Of a stretch of DNA of 64,000 bases, positions 24,086-34,939 are shown piece by piece. The notes beneath the pieces were generated by a model. The model was not told the DNA's origin. It worked only from the letters and a program-made list of their open reading frames with translations, and searched no databases. Every line of letters starts with the position of its first letter. Positions within the stretch are counted from its first letter, which is position 1. Source of the DNA: Brachynemurus nebulosus (Eukaryota; Arthropoda; Insecta; Neuroptera; Myrmeleontidae); contig JAPWDM010000002.1 of assembly GCA_035578155.1 (NCBI GenBank), forward strand, positions 40,322,811 to 40,386,810, given 5' to 3'. Made by a program: the position numbers and the translations under genes.

Positions 24086-24816
24086 CAGGACCTATTTTCT
24101 AAATAGGCTAAGTAGGATATAGCCTAGGGCGGCAGATTTTTGATGGCGGCAAATTTTGGTATTTTTTTTTAAATTCGTAAATAGACAAATTAAGTTAAAA
24201 TATTGTAGGCCTGCTTAAAAACATATCTAGAATACTAAGATAATCTAAGTTTTTCAGTCGTTTGTTTGCGTTCAATGTCAACAGTCGATGTTCAGTTTTG
24301 GTTTATTATAACAGTATCTTTAAGAATTATCACTGTTAACCCTAGCGCTGGCAATGGTCGATTAATCGACAAAATATTACCGTCCGCCGGCTGTATTTGT
24401 CGAGTAATCGACAAAGTCGACATAGCGCTGTTCCAAGCACTTTTGCAACACACTACTTGTAAAAAAAAAAAACGTGATAAAACTGATACTATTAGAAAGA
24501 TGAGATTCTCAGGATCAATTTTCATATATAAAACACTACAAGATAATAATTACAATAAAACAAGGGTATTAAAAAAACTGATAATAATTACTTTAAAGCC
24601 CATAGTTATTTTTAACCAGTAAATTCATCGTCAATTTTGTTTTACTGTGCTAAAAGTTGTTATTAAAAATTGGTAAATTATCAAACATTTAAGCACAGTA
24701 TGCGACTGTACTACTATATTGTATTCGACTTCTTTCCATATCTAGCTGTGAGGTGGTGTAGAGGGGTGGCAGGCTTCATGCAGCCTAGGGGCGGCAAGAA
24801 GTTAAAATCGGCCCTA
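24086..24816. mobile_element. hAT-type element, non-autonomous
   Basis: 731 bp. Ends are CAGGACCTATTTTCTAA and TAGGGCCGATTTTAACTT (read inward), with subterminal GCCTAGGGCGGCA words at both sides. The flanking 8-mers CAGTATGG and AACTATGG agree at six positions. The 118-codon frame at 24266-24622 overlaps a TTAACCCTAGCGCTGG word and the palindrome at 24352-24422, and shows no protein motif, so it is treated as chance. Confidence 0.7.
24338..24435. repeat. Palindrome cluster with GTCGATTAATCGAC
   Basis: A perfect 14-bp palindrome GTCGATTAATCGAC and a near copy GTCGAGTAATCGAC, with AGCGCTG on both outer sides, form an imperfect ~90-bp inverted repeat. The left side begins TTAACCCTAGCGC, like a piggyBac-type end. 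No matching right end with TTAA was seen. Confidence 0.55.
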
Positions 24817-24829
24817 AACTATGGAGCAC

Positions 24830-25430
24830 ATTTACCCAGTTTTCCCCAAGTGTTTTTTATTTGCTATAGTTTTTGGAACATCCTATATGTATAGTGTTAT
24901 TAAAATTACAATTTGGTTTTACATATTTCGATAATAACTTTTCATTAATAGCAAATTAAAGTAGTACCATAAAATAAAAATAAAGAATAGTGAAAGAAAA
25001 ACGCGAAAACTGATTCAGAGAAAATTTTAATTAAATCTCGAAATAAATATAAATGATTTATGACGTTTGAAACACTATTAAAGTGAATATAGTATAGAAC
25101 ACGTACAATTAATTACCAACAATACAAAAACTTTTAGGAACTATTCTAATATTGAACCATTTTTGATATATAGATATCTAACGTACAAATAGGGGAAAAT
25201 AGACTCCATGAAATATTTTTATTACATTGTTGGATACTTTTGAATATAAAATGTATATCTATCTACTGCCAAAATTGGTTCAAAAATTGAATAATTTTAT
25301 TTTAAAAATCAGCTTTTATTCTGCACAAAATTGTGTCTATATTTATTTATTGAATTATTTGCCTCAGTACTATGTATAAGAGATTTTCTGTTGATTCTAG
25401 TAAAATCTTTAATAAAAAATAAAAAAAAAA
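24830..25430. other. AT-rich DNA, nothing recognised
   Basis: No supported feature. Confidence 0.5.
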
Positions 25431-25434
25431 TACG

Positions 25435-25997
25435 CTGCCAATAGGGTGGGCACACAGCTTCCTCGTAGTCGTAAAAGGCTTTAAAACAGTATTCTACCAA
25501 ATATACATATTATATACCGTGAAATTATATTTTCGCCTTGAAGTTTATAAAAAACTGTTGTAACTCAAAAGACTTAAAGGCTAAATTATAAAATAATAGC
25601 AAAAATATTTTAGAAACTAACCCCCAATATACTCTAAAAATTTGAGCGAGATAGGACTAGCAGTAAATAAGATATTGACATTTAATGGGACTTCATGGTA
25701 GCGGCGTAGCTACCGTTACTCCGATTTTGATTAAATTCATAGGGGACCATCGCGGAGCCAAACTGCATAATTTCTGAAAATTTCATTAAAAACAATCGAA
25801 TAGTTCGGAAGTTATGCCACTTGGTGCAAAATTGGAGACACACAGACGGACAGACAGACGGACAGCCCAAACCAAAATTGTTCAGGAAGCTCTAAAACGT
25901 AAAATGTGCGTAAAAAATTTGATTTTGGAGAGAAAAAATTTTTTATTTTTCAAAAGTGATCACAATGCTTCCGCTACTTTAGTAGTCTCGGAAGCAA
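25435..25997. repeat. Repeat C, copy 2, uninterrupted
   Basis: About 563 bp, matching copy 1 at 17193-18242 without the nested insertion. The outer end carries GTGATCAC followed by a hairpin (GCTTCCG CTACT TT AGTAG TCT CGGAAGC). The last ~50 bp are the same in both copies although the bodies differ by many substitutions. The two 62-codon frames here are shadows. Confidence 0.8.
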
Positions 25998-25999
25998 AA

Positions 26000-26935
26000 T
26001 GAATTAGTTGCCGTACAATGCTTGAATATTTAAATTAAATTTCATAAGTACGTGGACAAAACTAAAATATGTACGCATCTGAATTACATAATACTATTTA
26101 CTCGACGTTGTTTTTGGCTAATAACTCCAAATCTTAATCAAGGCCACGCCTAAATCATTTGGTCCCTTTGTGCAATTTAGTATACCCTGCTTTCAATTTT
26201 TATAAGGTCGATACAAATAAACTTATTTAGGTGAAATCTTTTTCTGGTGGAGTCTGGATAATTTGTTATCAATTCCGCTCAACGAAAATCAAAATTCTGA
26301 TCAACGAATCGTTCAGAAAATTCATTCTATATTCTTGTTTATTATATTTTAAATCTGAGAATTAATTATTAATTTGGTTTTTATTAAAACGATCAGATAA
26401 ATTTCATTTTAATATTATGTTATATACACCAAGGGAATAAAGTGTGACTTTTAAGCTCTAATTTAACTTTGAAAAAATGAAAAATGATGATGAAAAAATG
26501 TTCAAAATCCGTTCAAATTTTCAAAATTTTTAAATTTTCGCAAATTTTTTAATTTCTTTTAAAAAACTAGTTCACTTGGAACAATGGTTTAAAAGCTGAA
26601 CTTATGTAATTTTTTACGCTTTATCCAAAGGAGTAAAAAATTTTCTTTTTTGATTTCTGGCTAATTTCTACAAAAGACCACTAAAAATGTAAAAAAATGG
26701 GCAAATATTTTTTTTTGAAAACTTTTTAAGAAATTTTCAAAAATTTTTTGGTTGATCAAACAAATCAACCAAAGTTTTCAGTCTTACCTAAACTTTTTTC
26801 TATCAACAACAACTCACTCACATTTTATTTTAAAACTGCTTATTTTTTATGCTTATTGTACGTATTCACTTGAGCTAATGGTGTACTTTAAAAATGTTCA
26901 ATAATTATTTATTGTAGGAAAAGTCAATTGTTTTA
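26000..26935. other. AT-rich DNA, one possible dispersed repeat
   Basis: 26428-26465 (CCAAGGGAATAAAGTGTGAC followed by TTTTAAGCTC) resembles 49162-49190. Otherwise low-complexity A/T-rich sequence. Confidence 0.4.
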
Positions 26936-26939
26936 ACGA

Positions 26940-27015
26940 AAAGTCAGCTATTACAGCCAGCCATAGTGAGACTTGAGCCCGGCACCATAATAGAAATTTG
27001 CCTTGAGGAATATAT
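26940..27015 (+). repeat. Repeat family N, copy 4, left-end fragment
   Basis: GTCAGCTATTACAGCC, then ACTTGAGCCCGGCACC and GAAATTTGCC match the left end of copies 1, 5 and 6. No right end follows. Confidence 0.55.
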
Positions 27016-27078
27016 ATAGAATCTAATATATAGGTACCTATATACAATAGGTACCTATATATTAGTTACTCCGCGATA

Positions 27079-27080
<2 letters not shown>

Positions 27081-27167
<87 letters not shown>
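27081..27167. repeat. (TA)n microsatellite
   Basis: About 87 bp of alternating TA. Confidence 0.97.
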
Positions 27168-27169
<2 letters not shown>

Positions 27170-27256
27170 GTAGGAAATTATATAGCACATCAATATAAAA
27201 ACAAAATATACGACACCTAAACGAAGGCAGAACTGGCCGGTAACCTCCCAGAAATC

Positions 27257-27374
<118 letters not shown>

Positions 27375-28637
27375 CAGGTGTCCCGAAAGTCAACGATATC
27401 CCTTGGAGGGATGATAGACCAGCTCATGCCTGACCAGAATATCAAAATATTGTCTGGTAGACTATCGCTGGATTTCAAGATATTAACACTTTTATGAATT
27501 TCGGGAAAATCTACAATTTTTTGATCAGATTTTCGAGTTCCAAAGCTGCAATACTAGATTTTCTGAATTCTAATTTTTATTACGCAACCCTGAAGAGTCC
27601 TTTTGTAGATCACAATCCAAAATAAGGGTTATATACATATAATCTTGGAAAAAATAAATCTTTTTTGCCGATTAATAAATAATTTTTTTTTATGAGCTAA
27701 GTTTGACTCTTCATGCTGTAAAAGAAATATACCACCTTACCCGGGCAAGTTATGTTAAATGATTGCTCATTTATTGTAGTTTTTAAAATGGTCTAAAATT
27801 TGTTTCGTTTTACTTTAGAAAAAAAAAATATTGCTATTTTACTGCAAAATAATGTCATTTTGAAATTATTTCAATAATTACTTTCAAGTTATTTCAGTTG
27901 CTTGCAGATACTTTTATGCCTGCGTAAAGCGAAGATAGATGATGAAAGAAGACAGATATTGGACAGGTAGCAGATTTGCATTGGTGTGCATTAGTCCTCT
28001 TGACTACGCTAATCATGTCAAATTTTGCCTAAGTATGTTACAAAAGCTCAGAGAAAACCCAGAATTCTTAGATAAAATTTTATGGACGAATGAAGGCACA
28101 TTCAAAAAGGATGGATTCGTAGATTAAAAAACTTCATAGTTATGCGATCGAAAACCCACATTCAGTTACGAGAAGGGTCACAATATCACTTTAAGGTAAA
28201 TTTGTGAATCGGAACATTGAACGGCGAAATGTGATAATTCGAAACTCGCTATAATTCAAAGGTATCCCGAGTTCCCTACAAAATCTCTTTATATTTTGAA
28301 CTAAAACAATACATTTTTATACACTTGGTAATTCGAACGAAAAAATTATTGTTACGTAACAAAACGACGCGTTAATTTGAACTCATCGGCGTCAAACACT
28401 CGACAATTCAAAGTTGCAGAGAGAAAGAGACAGAAAGATTGTCAGTACATTTTGGGACAACTCTGTGGGAAGCTGCCCCCTAGCGCCCAAGGTTGAGACC
28501 GGTGCCGACCGATAGCCCTGGTCAAGTAGTCCAACTTTGTTAATGGGCACGTTCATGGAGAACCTGGCCTTCAAAAGTTATAGGGCGTCAAATGGACAAA
28601 AAATCTGCACATGGCCATGGTAAAACGGGATACTCTG
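27375..28637 (+). mobile_element. Decayed mariner-like element (about 1.26 kb)
   Basis: Left end CAGGTGTCCCGAAAGT and right end CAGAGTATCCCGTTTTAC (read inward), both flanked by TA, and a length near the usual ~1.3 kb of mariner elements. The transposase remnant at 27939-28226 lies where it should in such an element. Caution: an independent inverted repeat (28385-29110) overlaps the right part, so the right end may belong to another insertion. Confidence 0.6.
27939..28226 (+). pseudogene. Mariner-like transposase fragment, decayed
   Basis: What it was: the middle of a Tc1/mariner DDE/D transposase, which cuts and rejoins element ends. The readable frame has SPLDYANHVKFC, LRENPEFLDKILW and TNEGTFKKDG, matching the family block around the first catalytic Asp (usually TDEATF). 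Here the Asp is Asn, so catalysis is lost. A stop follows the DGFVD block. After a frame change the next family block is seen (KTHIQLREGSQYHFKVNL, then a TGA where the NVW tryptophan would be). About 95 residues of an expected ~340 are recognisable. Codons upstream to ~27600 are too decayed to read. Confidence 0.8.
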
Positions 28638-29110
28638 TATAGGTACAAATGGGTTATGAGATATGTCGTGGGGCGGCCTATCACTGTTAAAACCACTTTC
28701 CTGGCAAGTGGCCTAACCTCGTTTTTTCACGTGGTCTATGGCTGAAGACTTACCGAGCGGCTTCAAACCTGTACATTGGGAGTATCCGGAGAGAAGTTTG
28801 GGAGTCCTACCGGTGGCGATTTCTGGCAGACTTTTTGGCAGATGGCCGAAATAAGGTAGTCCGAAGTGCACCCTCCCGAAAGGGACTCTAATGCCCGCTG
28901 CAGGTCAACACACATCGTTTCCTTAAGAAATGGCCACGTGGCATATGCAAAACCTACTGCACGTCAGGACTTTTGAAGGCCAAGTTCTCCATACCTAAGA
29001 TGGGCATATTTGTAACCTACTAGGAAGGGGCTTTCAGAAAATACGTTTCTCACCAGTGGGCGCTGGTGCGCATTGTCCTTTGTTACATGCGATAATTCGA
29101 ACCTCTCTAT
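28385..29110. repeat. Inverted-repeat pair of unknown class, GC-richer
   Basis: 28385-28585 and 28960-29110 are inverted, diverged copies sharing TATGGAGAACYTGGCCTTCA, AAAAGT, GGGCGCT words and AATTCGA words. The stretch 28440-29080 is GC-richer than its surroundings. GATAATTCGAA...TATAATTC words occur in direct orientation at 28230 and 29090. The minus-strand frames (28392-28574 and 28964-29182) lie in these arms and have no known motif. Confidence 0.5.
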
Positions 29111-29693
29111 AATTCGTAATATTTTAAGAGTCCCTCGAGTTTCCCTCACCAATTTTAATTCTAACCCAACCTTCCTCTTCATAACTAGAATCGTATACTT
29201 TCATACATACATTTAAAATTATATGCGGAGATGAAAGTTTTTAATAAAATGAAAACGATGCAATCTCTAGCTCGTAATCTTCTAACAGCATCATACAGAT
29301 ATGCAGAACATAGATAGTTCGTTACTGAAATATAAATCATACGTACCCGCCGTTACAATAGATTGAGATATGGTGTAGTAGTGTAACCGGACCTATCTGC
29401 CTGACATAGTTATATTCAGGAGAATTTGGGATGAGTAAGTACATTTGAGCAATTGAGAACGAAAGTTGGTAAATATAACATTAGTAAATTTTCAATTATT
29501 CATTTCAATAGCAAAAAAATACCTTACAAATATCGAAGAATGCATAAGTATCACTTCCGCATATATCCTATATAGAATGATAATTATGCACCAATATGAT
29601 TAGGATAGTAAAACCCATTTTTCGAATTGCCAGATACTTCTTTTGTTTAAGTAAAGTTGAGAGAATTCATACATTACGTGAAATTGTAAAGTT

Positions 29694-30898
29694 ACTATTC
29701 GCCACGGGAACTGATTCTAATGTCGTCTGGTGGTTAAAAATAAAAGCTATCTATGACAAGTCGTATTTATACATGGCCTGTGACAATTGTTTATTGTGAT
29801 TTGCAATGATGAGTGAAATAAATAAAAAGAATTTACTTAAATTATGTAATATACCACAATGTAAAAAAGACGGCATTCATAAATTTCCTAGTCATGAAAA
29901 ATTAAAGCAAAAATGGTTAAAAGCCTTAAAAATGCAGTATACTATCAAGAATGCAAATCTGTCATCGACGCTTTTTAAAATCTGATTTGTTTCCTTCTAG
30001 TAATTATTTTTATAGATTTAAATGTACTCGAAAAGAATATTTACCTTTCTATGTATACAATATTTTATTCTATATTTGTATTAATTATAATAAAGGAAGT
30101 ACCTTGGATTAACATTTTGGAGCAAAGTTTACGTTCATCGTCATCTAAATCTTTACAACTTTCATCATTATTGTCCTGAAAATGACACACATTTCAGTAA
30201 GAGGGATACCAGCAGCATATTCATCACATTTATTTTTTTTATATTTCCGCCATTTTCTAACTCAGTCATATCATTGCTAGAAATAAATTTTAAAAGAAAG
30301 GATAGAAATGTAGGATTAAGTTCAGTTTAGAAAGAATTTCATAATAATTAAGAAATTTGTATCATTATGGAGAAAAATTTTATCATTATTTAGCAGAAAA
30401 AAAAGAAACGAAAAATTAGTTTATGTAAGTACATATAAACAGAAAACCAGAGAACCAACCGATAAAGAAAAACTAATGTTGCAAAAATGTGCTTGCATTT
30501 TGCTGCACCCGCAATACAAGAACATTTTGCAGAAATATTTATCTCAATACTGATAAGTTCTAGCTTCATTTCAATTTGATGCACTTGTTGCACCTGAGAC
30601 GATGATTGACAAACAGCAGCTATTTCTATGCATTCGGAGCTTCTTGTTTATTTCAAACCACATGCAATAATGTGATTTGCTTTATAAACCTGTTCTCCTT
30701 CAACTAAAGGTCTTTTAGAATTACCCAAATACTTAATAATATCATTGATATTTATTTCAAATTGTTTATTATCAATTATGTTAAAAAAAAGTTGGTTACG
30801 TTTGTACTTTCCTATTTCTTTTTAAAATTGACTTGTCATAGAGAGATTTTATTTTTAACCACCAGATGGCACTAGAATAAGTTCCCGTGGCGAATAGT
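29694..30898. mobile_element. P-like (THAP) DNA transposon remnant with 69-bp inverted ends
   Basis: About 1.2 kb. Terminal repeats 29694-29762 and 30830-30898 agree at about 60 of 69 positions. Both read inward ACTATTCGCCACGGGAACT, then TCTGGTGGTTAAAAATAAAA, then CTATGACAAGTC. Inside, close to the left end, is a THAP-domain remnant, the DNA-binding domain of P-element transposases, which supports a P-type origin. The 8-bp flanks (GTAAAGTT and TTATGAGA) do not match, so the target duplication is lost or the ends are not exact. The rest of the transposase is missing or unrecognisable. Confidence 0.7.
29806..30075 (+). pseudogene. THAP-domain fragment, frameshifted
   Basis: What it was: a THAP zinc-finger, a C2CH DNA-binding domain found in P-element transposases and in some host regulators. 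The open frame from ATG 29806 (56 codons) has LCNIPQC (the C-x4-C pair), HKFPS, and KQKWLKAL with the invariant Trp, in the right order and spacing. It ends at a stop at ~29974. One base out of frame the sequence continues CHRRFLKSDLF, which fits the second half of the motif (C-x2-H-F), but the zinc-binding His reads Arg. A single indel therefore broke the domain and one ligand is lost. No further transposase is visible. The position 110 bp inside the left terminal repeat fits the N-terminus of a P-like transposase. Confidence 0.75.
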
Positions 30899-31090
30899 TT
30901 ATGAGAGAGTAAACAAATTTTATGTATTTTCGTAGTCTTTCACACTATAATTCACTGTAATATATCCATGACTATTGCTCATAGTCACAAAATCCACATA
31001 GAAACTCATTGTCAGAGTGAACCAAATTTGCTGCACATCGTTGTTAACGTGTTAAAGTGGTGGTTGATCTGCTTTTGTGATCTGTATTTT

Positions 31091-31535
31091 TAGCGAATTT
31101 CCAGAATGGAATTCAGTTATTGCAGCCACTGTCATAACGCGACCTGAGCCTGGGACTGTGGCAAAAATCGGTTCTGAGGTCTCTAGAAACCGAAAATAAT
31201 AATCGCTAAAATTTATAGAACGAAATTACGTAATTTTACGAAATTTGTTGAAAATATTGGAAGTCTCAAACCGTTGGACGAGTTCGTTAACCAGGCACGT
31301 TCGATGCCCGAAACATGGTTTTTTTGGCAATTTTCGTGAAAAAAATTAGTTTTTTGCCAAAATTTCCCTTTATTCAAAAATTTTTATGACATTTTTTTAC
31401 ACTATTGAAACCAGGAAAAAAATCACACAAAAAAGGTCTTTAAACTATTATTCTATGTCAACTAGTTTCTCAGAAAAACTATTTTTTTTAAAAGGCAATT
31501 CGCTATGTTATGCAGGATACTGCGACAGGGGTATT
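31091..31535 (+). repeat. Repeat family N, copy 5, both ends present
   Basis: Left end TAGCGAATTTCCAGAATGGA, then TTCAGTTATTGCAGCC and CCTGAGCCTGGGAC. Right end CAATTCGCTATGTTATGCAG, then GATACTGCGACAGGGGTATT. Body words AATTAGTTTTTTGCCAAAAT and TCTATGTCAACTAGTTTCT match copy 6. Unlike copies 1 and 6 it has no (TA)n. GTATT occurs just outside the left end and as the last bases of the right end, a weak hint of a short target duplication. Confidence 0.75.
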
Positions 31536-31769
31536 GTATGATTCTACTCAAATACTATTAATTAATATAACTCTTATCGTGCGGTTAAAGTTTAGAGACA
31601 AAGCAACAATTTTCACGATACGTTCGGAAATCCCGATTAGTTAATAAACATAGACTGGAATATTAATGCCATAATAATATATTATGTGGATCAGTACTCA
31701 ACGCCCCGTCGCACGTAGGCCATCAAATGAGCCCATTGTGCTCCACGTGATCCAAGAGAGGTTAGTTCA

Positions 31770-32345
31770 CATCCAGTCTCTTGTAGAATATCAGGAATGC
31801 TCTGAGTGCTTGATCTTTTCGGAGCTCATCAAAGGAAATCTCAAACACTTGTATCACAGAGAGTGCAGTACCTCACACGAATACAAAACTTGGAACGAGA
31901 ATTCATCCTTCAACCCGCACCTGCAGCGAAGAGAATCTTGCCTAATTTCATAATAAAATATTGCTCATTTAGGGCATTATGCTCAATGAGCAAACCTGTT
32001 AGTAGGCTCAACTGTACCTTGTTTGAGATAATAACTCGTTTCTTTTTTATATATTGCGTAGGGCTGTATGTTTTTTATATATTGGGCAAGGCTGTATGTT
32101 CCGAACTCAAGGTGTCCTGGCATTTCAGCACCAGTGTTGACGTCGTTTTTGAACTCCTAAGAGCGTTAAGGACAGCTTAACCATCCGAACAGATACCTAC
32201 GCAATGTCTCTTCCAGCCAAGTCTACGTTGTATCCACTTGGCACAGGTAGAGGGTAGGTCCGTCGTGTTCGGGGTCAGAAAATATCAGTCCCCGTACTCT
32301 TGGCTTTCTTGAACTCGTTGGAATACCAAACCAATTCCTTGATGG
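31770..32345 (-). pseudogene. Non-LTR retrotransposon (LINE) ORF2 3' end: RNase H and zinc-knuckle tail, decayed
   Basis: What it was: the C-terminal part of a LINE ORF2 of the RNase-H-bearing insect type (Jockey/I/R1-like), which degrades the RNA of RNA/DNA hybrids during retrotransposition. Reading leftward on the minus strand: VWYSNEFKKAKSTGTDIF fits the first RNase H block (usually WYTDGSK...GAGI, so the catalytic Asp is lost). About 35 codons on, one frame over, ICSDG-AVLNALRSS fits the second block, with its Asp kept. Then come TLVLKCQDTL, LLTGLLIEHNALNEQYF (usual GLLTGHC-LN-HL) and a tail CRCGLKDEFSFQVLYSCEVL, matching the cysteine-rich end. Several stops and frame changes separate the blocks. 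Plus-strand frames of 89 and 124 codons here are shadows. Confidence 0.75.
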
Positions 32346-32349
32346 CTGT

Positions 32350-33340
32350 TTGGAGGTTACGATTTACAAATTTCTTTCTGATCCAAATTAATGACTATAA
32401 TTTTATCAGTACAACATTTTTTAAAGATATTTCTAAGGAACGATTTTTTCTTATCTTACTTTTACGTTCACAATTATTTTTAAGTGTCGTCACTGTAATG
32501 GAGATCCAGTGTACTACTTTACGAACTTATAAATGAATTATAAAATTTAAATAGAAAATTTTCACCATCTAAACTCGAGGGAAATGATTTGTACAATAGC
32601 TAATTTTATTTTGCTAGTTAATAATTAATAGGTAATCATTCCAACAAATGCCTTTAACAACACCTGACAATAACTTTACATAAATGTGGAAAGGTTTGCG
32701 GTCACGTCATTGTTGAACGAAGTTTTACTGCAATAATAATAATTATAATCATAATAGTAACAATTTTGAACAAGTTTTTGAAGAACATTTCTCTTGAGCA
32801 ATTTTCTGAGACTTGCGCTTACTCAAAATCAATAAATATTTGTGAGGAAAGGGGAAACGGAACACATATATAGAGTATAATGATATAATAAATTCTACAA
32901 TTACACAATTATGGTACTGATAATAATGTTACAATATCGGTACCTTGACACAGATAATTTTACCTTTAACCAATATAATATGTTTTGACTTCAATTTTCT
33001 GTTAAATATTTTTACTTTCCAGTCCATATAGGCAAAGGGCTCTCAAAGTTTTGTATTAGCAGGTCAAGAAAACATTTTAAAACAAGGAAGGACATTAATT
33101 AAGGAAAAATGCGTTTTTTTTTAAAGTAAGCCATTTTGGTTAACAAATTATAAACAAAAGTGGTGTTAAATCTGTCGATGACAATTGACCGGTTAATCAC
33201 ACAGAGACAACTTTGGCTGATCTTCTATTTTATTTTATCAACAGATTTAATTCATCTCATTTATTAATTTGACAAAGGGAAAAATGAACCTAATGACAAC
33301 ATAACAATGGCTATGATTTAAACGGTAGAAATTTACAGTT
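32350..33340. other. AT-rich DNA, nothing recognised
   Basis: No gene or boundary supported. 33028-33140 is a diverged partner of 18612-18740. Confidence 0.45.
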
Positions 33341-33819
33341 TTGGTCAGTAAAAAAATATAAACGGTATGTTTAATAACAGATTTGGCAGTAAAATGTAAG
33401 CAGTAAAAAAATTAGAAACGGGCAGTAAAATATTTTGAAATGAGCGCGGTTCAATAAATATTTGGCTTGTTAAAAATCCAATTGGTCAGAAAAATTAGTA
33501 AATGGTCAGTAACTTGTGAGCAGTTATTAAATCGAAATTGGTCCGTTATAAATCCTGAAATAAGCAGTAAATAATTACCCTTTCCCCAAAAATGCGGTTT
33601 CAGTGGTAAATTAACCAAAACTAACCAAAATAAACCTACTAACTTAAATTAACCTTAACTAAACTTACCACCTAGTTTTTATATCAAAGTCGAAGTATAT
33701 TGTCAAAACCAATGTTGGGCGCAATTGATTATATGTAATCCGATTACTTGTAATCAGATTTCATGCAATCGCGATTATATGTAATTTGATTACACGTAAT
33801 CGTGATTACAGCAATCCCC

Positions 33820-34560
33820 TGAAGAACACGATTAATTGGTTCCGTGTTCTTTGAAACCGTGTAGTTCGAGACCACCAAAAGATAGGCATTTTTTATTACA
33901 AGTGTGAAAATAAAAAAATATAAAAAAAACGTTCCGTTTAATTTGCAAGTTGTGGGTATTCCAAACATATTGCGACTGTTAAAACCTACTTTTCGTTATC
34001 GAAAATTATCGATAACGGACTACTTATCATAAATTGGTTATAACTGTTTAATTTAAGCTCTATTATTCCCTCTGATTTGGTTACCAAAGTAAACGTAACG
34101 TTAGACGTAAACTTTTGATCGTAAATATCTCGTAAACGGTGCGTCGTACCGAAAAAATAACGAAATTTTTGAAGGCATAAACTTCGGGTATTCCGAACAT
34201 ATTGAGACTGTCAAAACCTACTTTTCGTTATCGAAAATAACATTTTCAAAATTTAAATATGTAAATTTCTACATATTCTTTATCATTTATATTATAAAAT
34301 TCTCCAAAATTTTAGTAGTTTTTATTTCCAGCATTTTTCTTTTATAATGACAGATTCAATTACCACGATTTTTATTCGTGTAAATCGAATCCACATCTGA
34401 TATACATACGAGTATTCGTGTACTTTGAGGACTGATGTAACTTTATATCAAATATATAATATGTACTTAAAAATCGTGTTGTTTGAAACCGTGTAATTCG
34501 GGGGAAGGGTACCCGTGTTCTTTGAGACCCGTGTTCTTCGAGTACCGTGTTCTTCGGTGG
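33820..34560. mobile_element. Element nested in the hAT-type element, with CGTGTTCTTCG ends
   Basis: The left side has CTGAAGAACACG and CCGTGTTCTTTGAAACCGTG. The right side has CCGTGTTCTTTGAGACCCGT and CCGTGTTCTTCGGTGG. Read inward both sides give GAAGAACACGG-type words. A segment with TTCCRAACATATTG and CCTACTTTTCGTTATCGAAA occurs twice in direct orientation (about 33955 and 34190). Confidence 0.5.
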
Positions 34561-34780
34561 ATGCTTGTACTTGTAATCAAATTACAAATTACTTTTACTA
34601 GTAACCAATAAGCACATAAATATGCATAAGTATTTCTATTCTCCTAATACTACTAAGGTATTGAAAAACTGTTTTGGATATGAAACGTCTCGAAAGTTTT
34701 GAAAATAAAATGCATACTTTTTACCCGTGGCTTCGCCCGCGTGGCAGTATCAGGCCTGAGGGAGTTTGCGCGTTCCATCC

Positions 34781-34939
34781 AGCACACACTACGTCGTCAA
34801 AAGTATGGAGACACCTTAACTCAGGGGGCACACTTTTGACACGGCTGTGTACCACATCGTTAAGTACAGTTCCGCGTCAAAAGTGTGGGCACTCCCTGGG
34901 TTAAGGTGTCTCCATACTTTTGACGACGTAGTGTGTGCT
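34781..34939. mobile_element. Tc1-like palindromic MITE
   Basis: 159 bp, almost fully self-complementary. The arms begin AGCACACACTACGTCGTCAA and continue AAGTATGGAGACACCTTAA, then GGGCACACTTTTGAC, around a ~35-bp centre. A GTCAAAAGTATGGAGACACC-type end recalls Tc1-like elements. The 76-codon frame over it (34674-34904) is a by-product. Confidence 0.85.

Noticed and set aside
24266..24622. 118-codon plus-strand frame
   Set aside because: It lies within a hAT-type element, includes a palindrome, is open on the opposite strand too, and shows no domain.
31684..32180. Plus-strand frames of 89 and 124 codons
   Set aside because: The opposite strand carries ordered LINE RNase H and tail motifs, so these are shadows.
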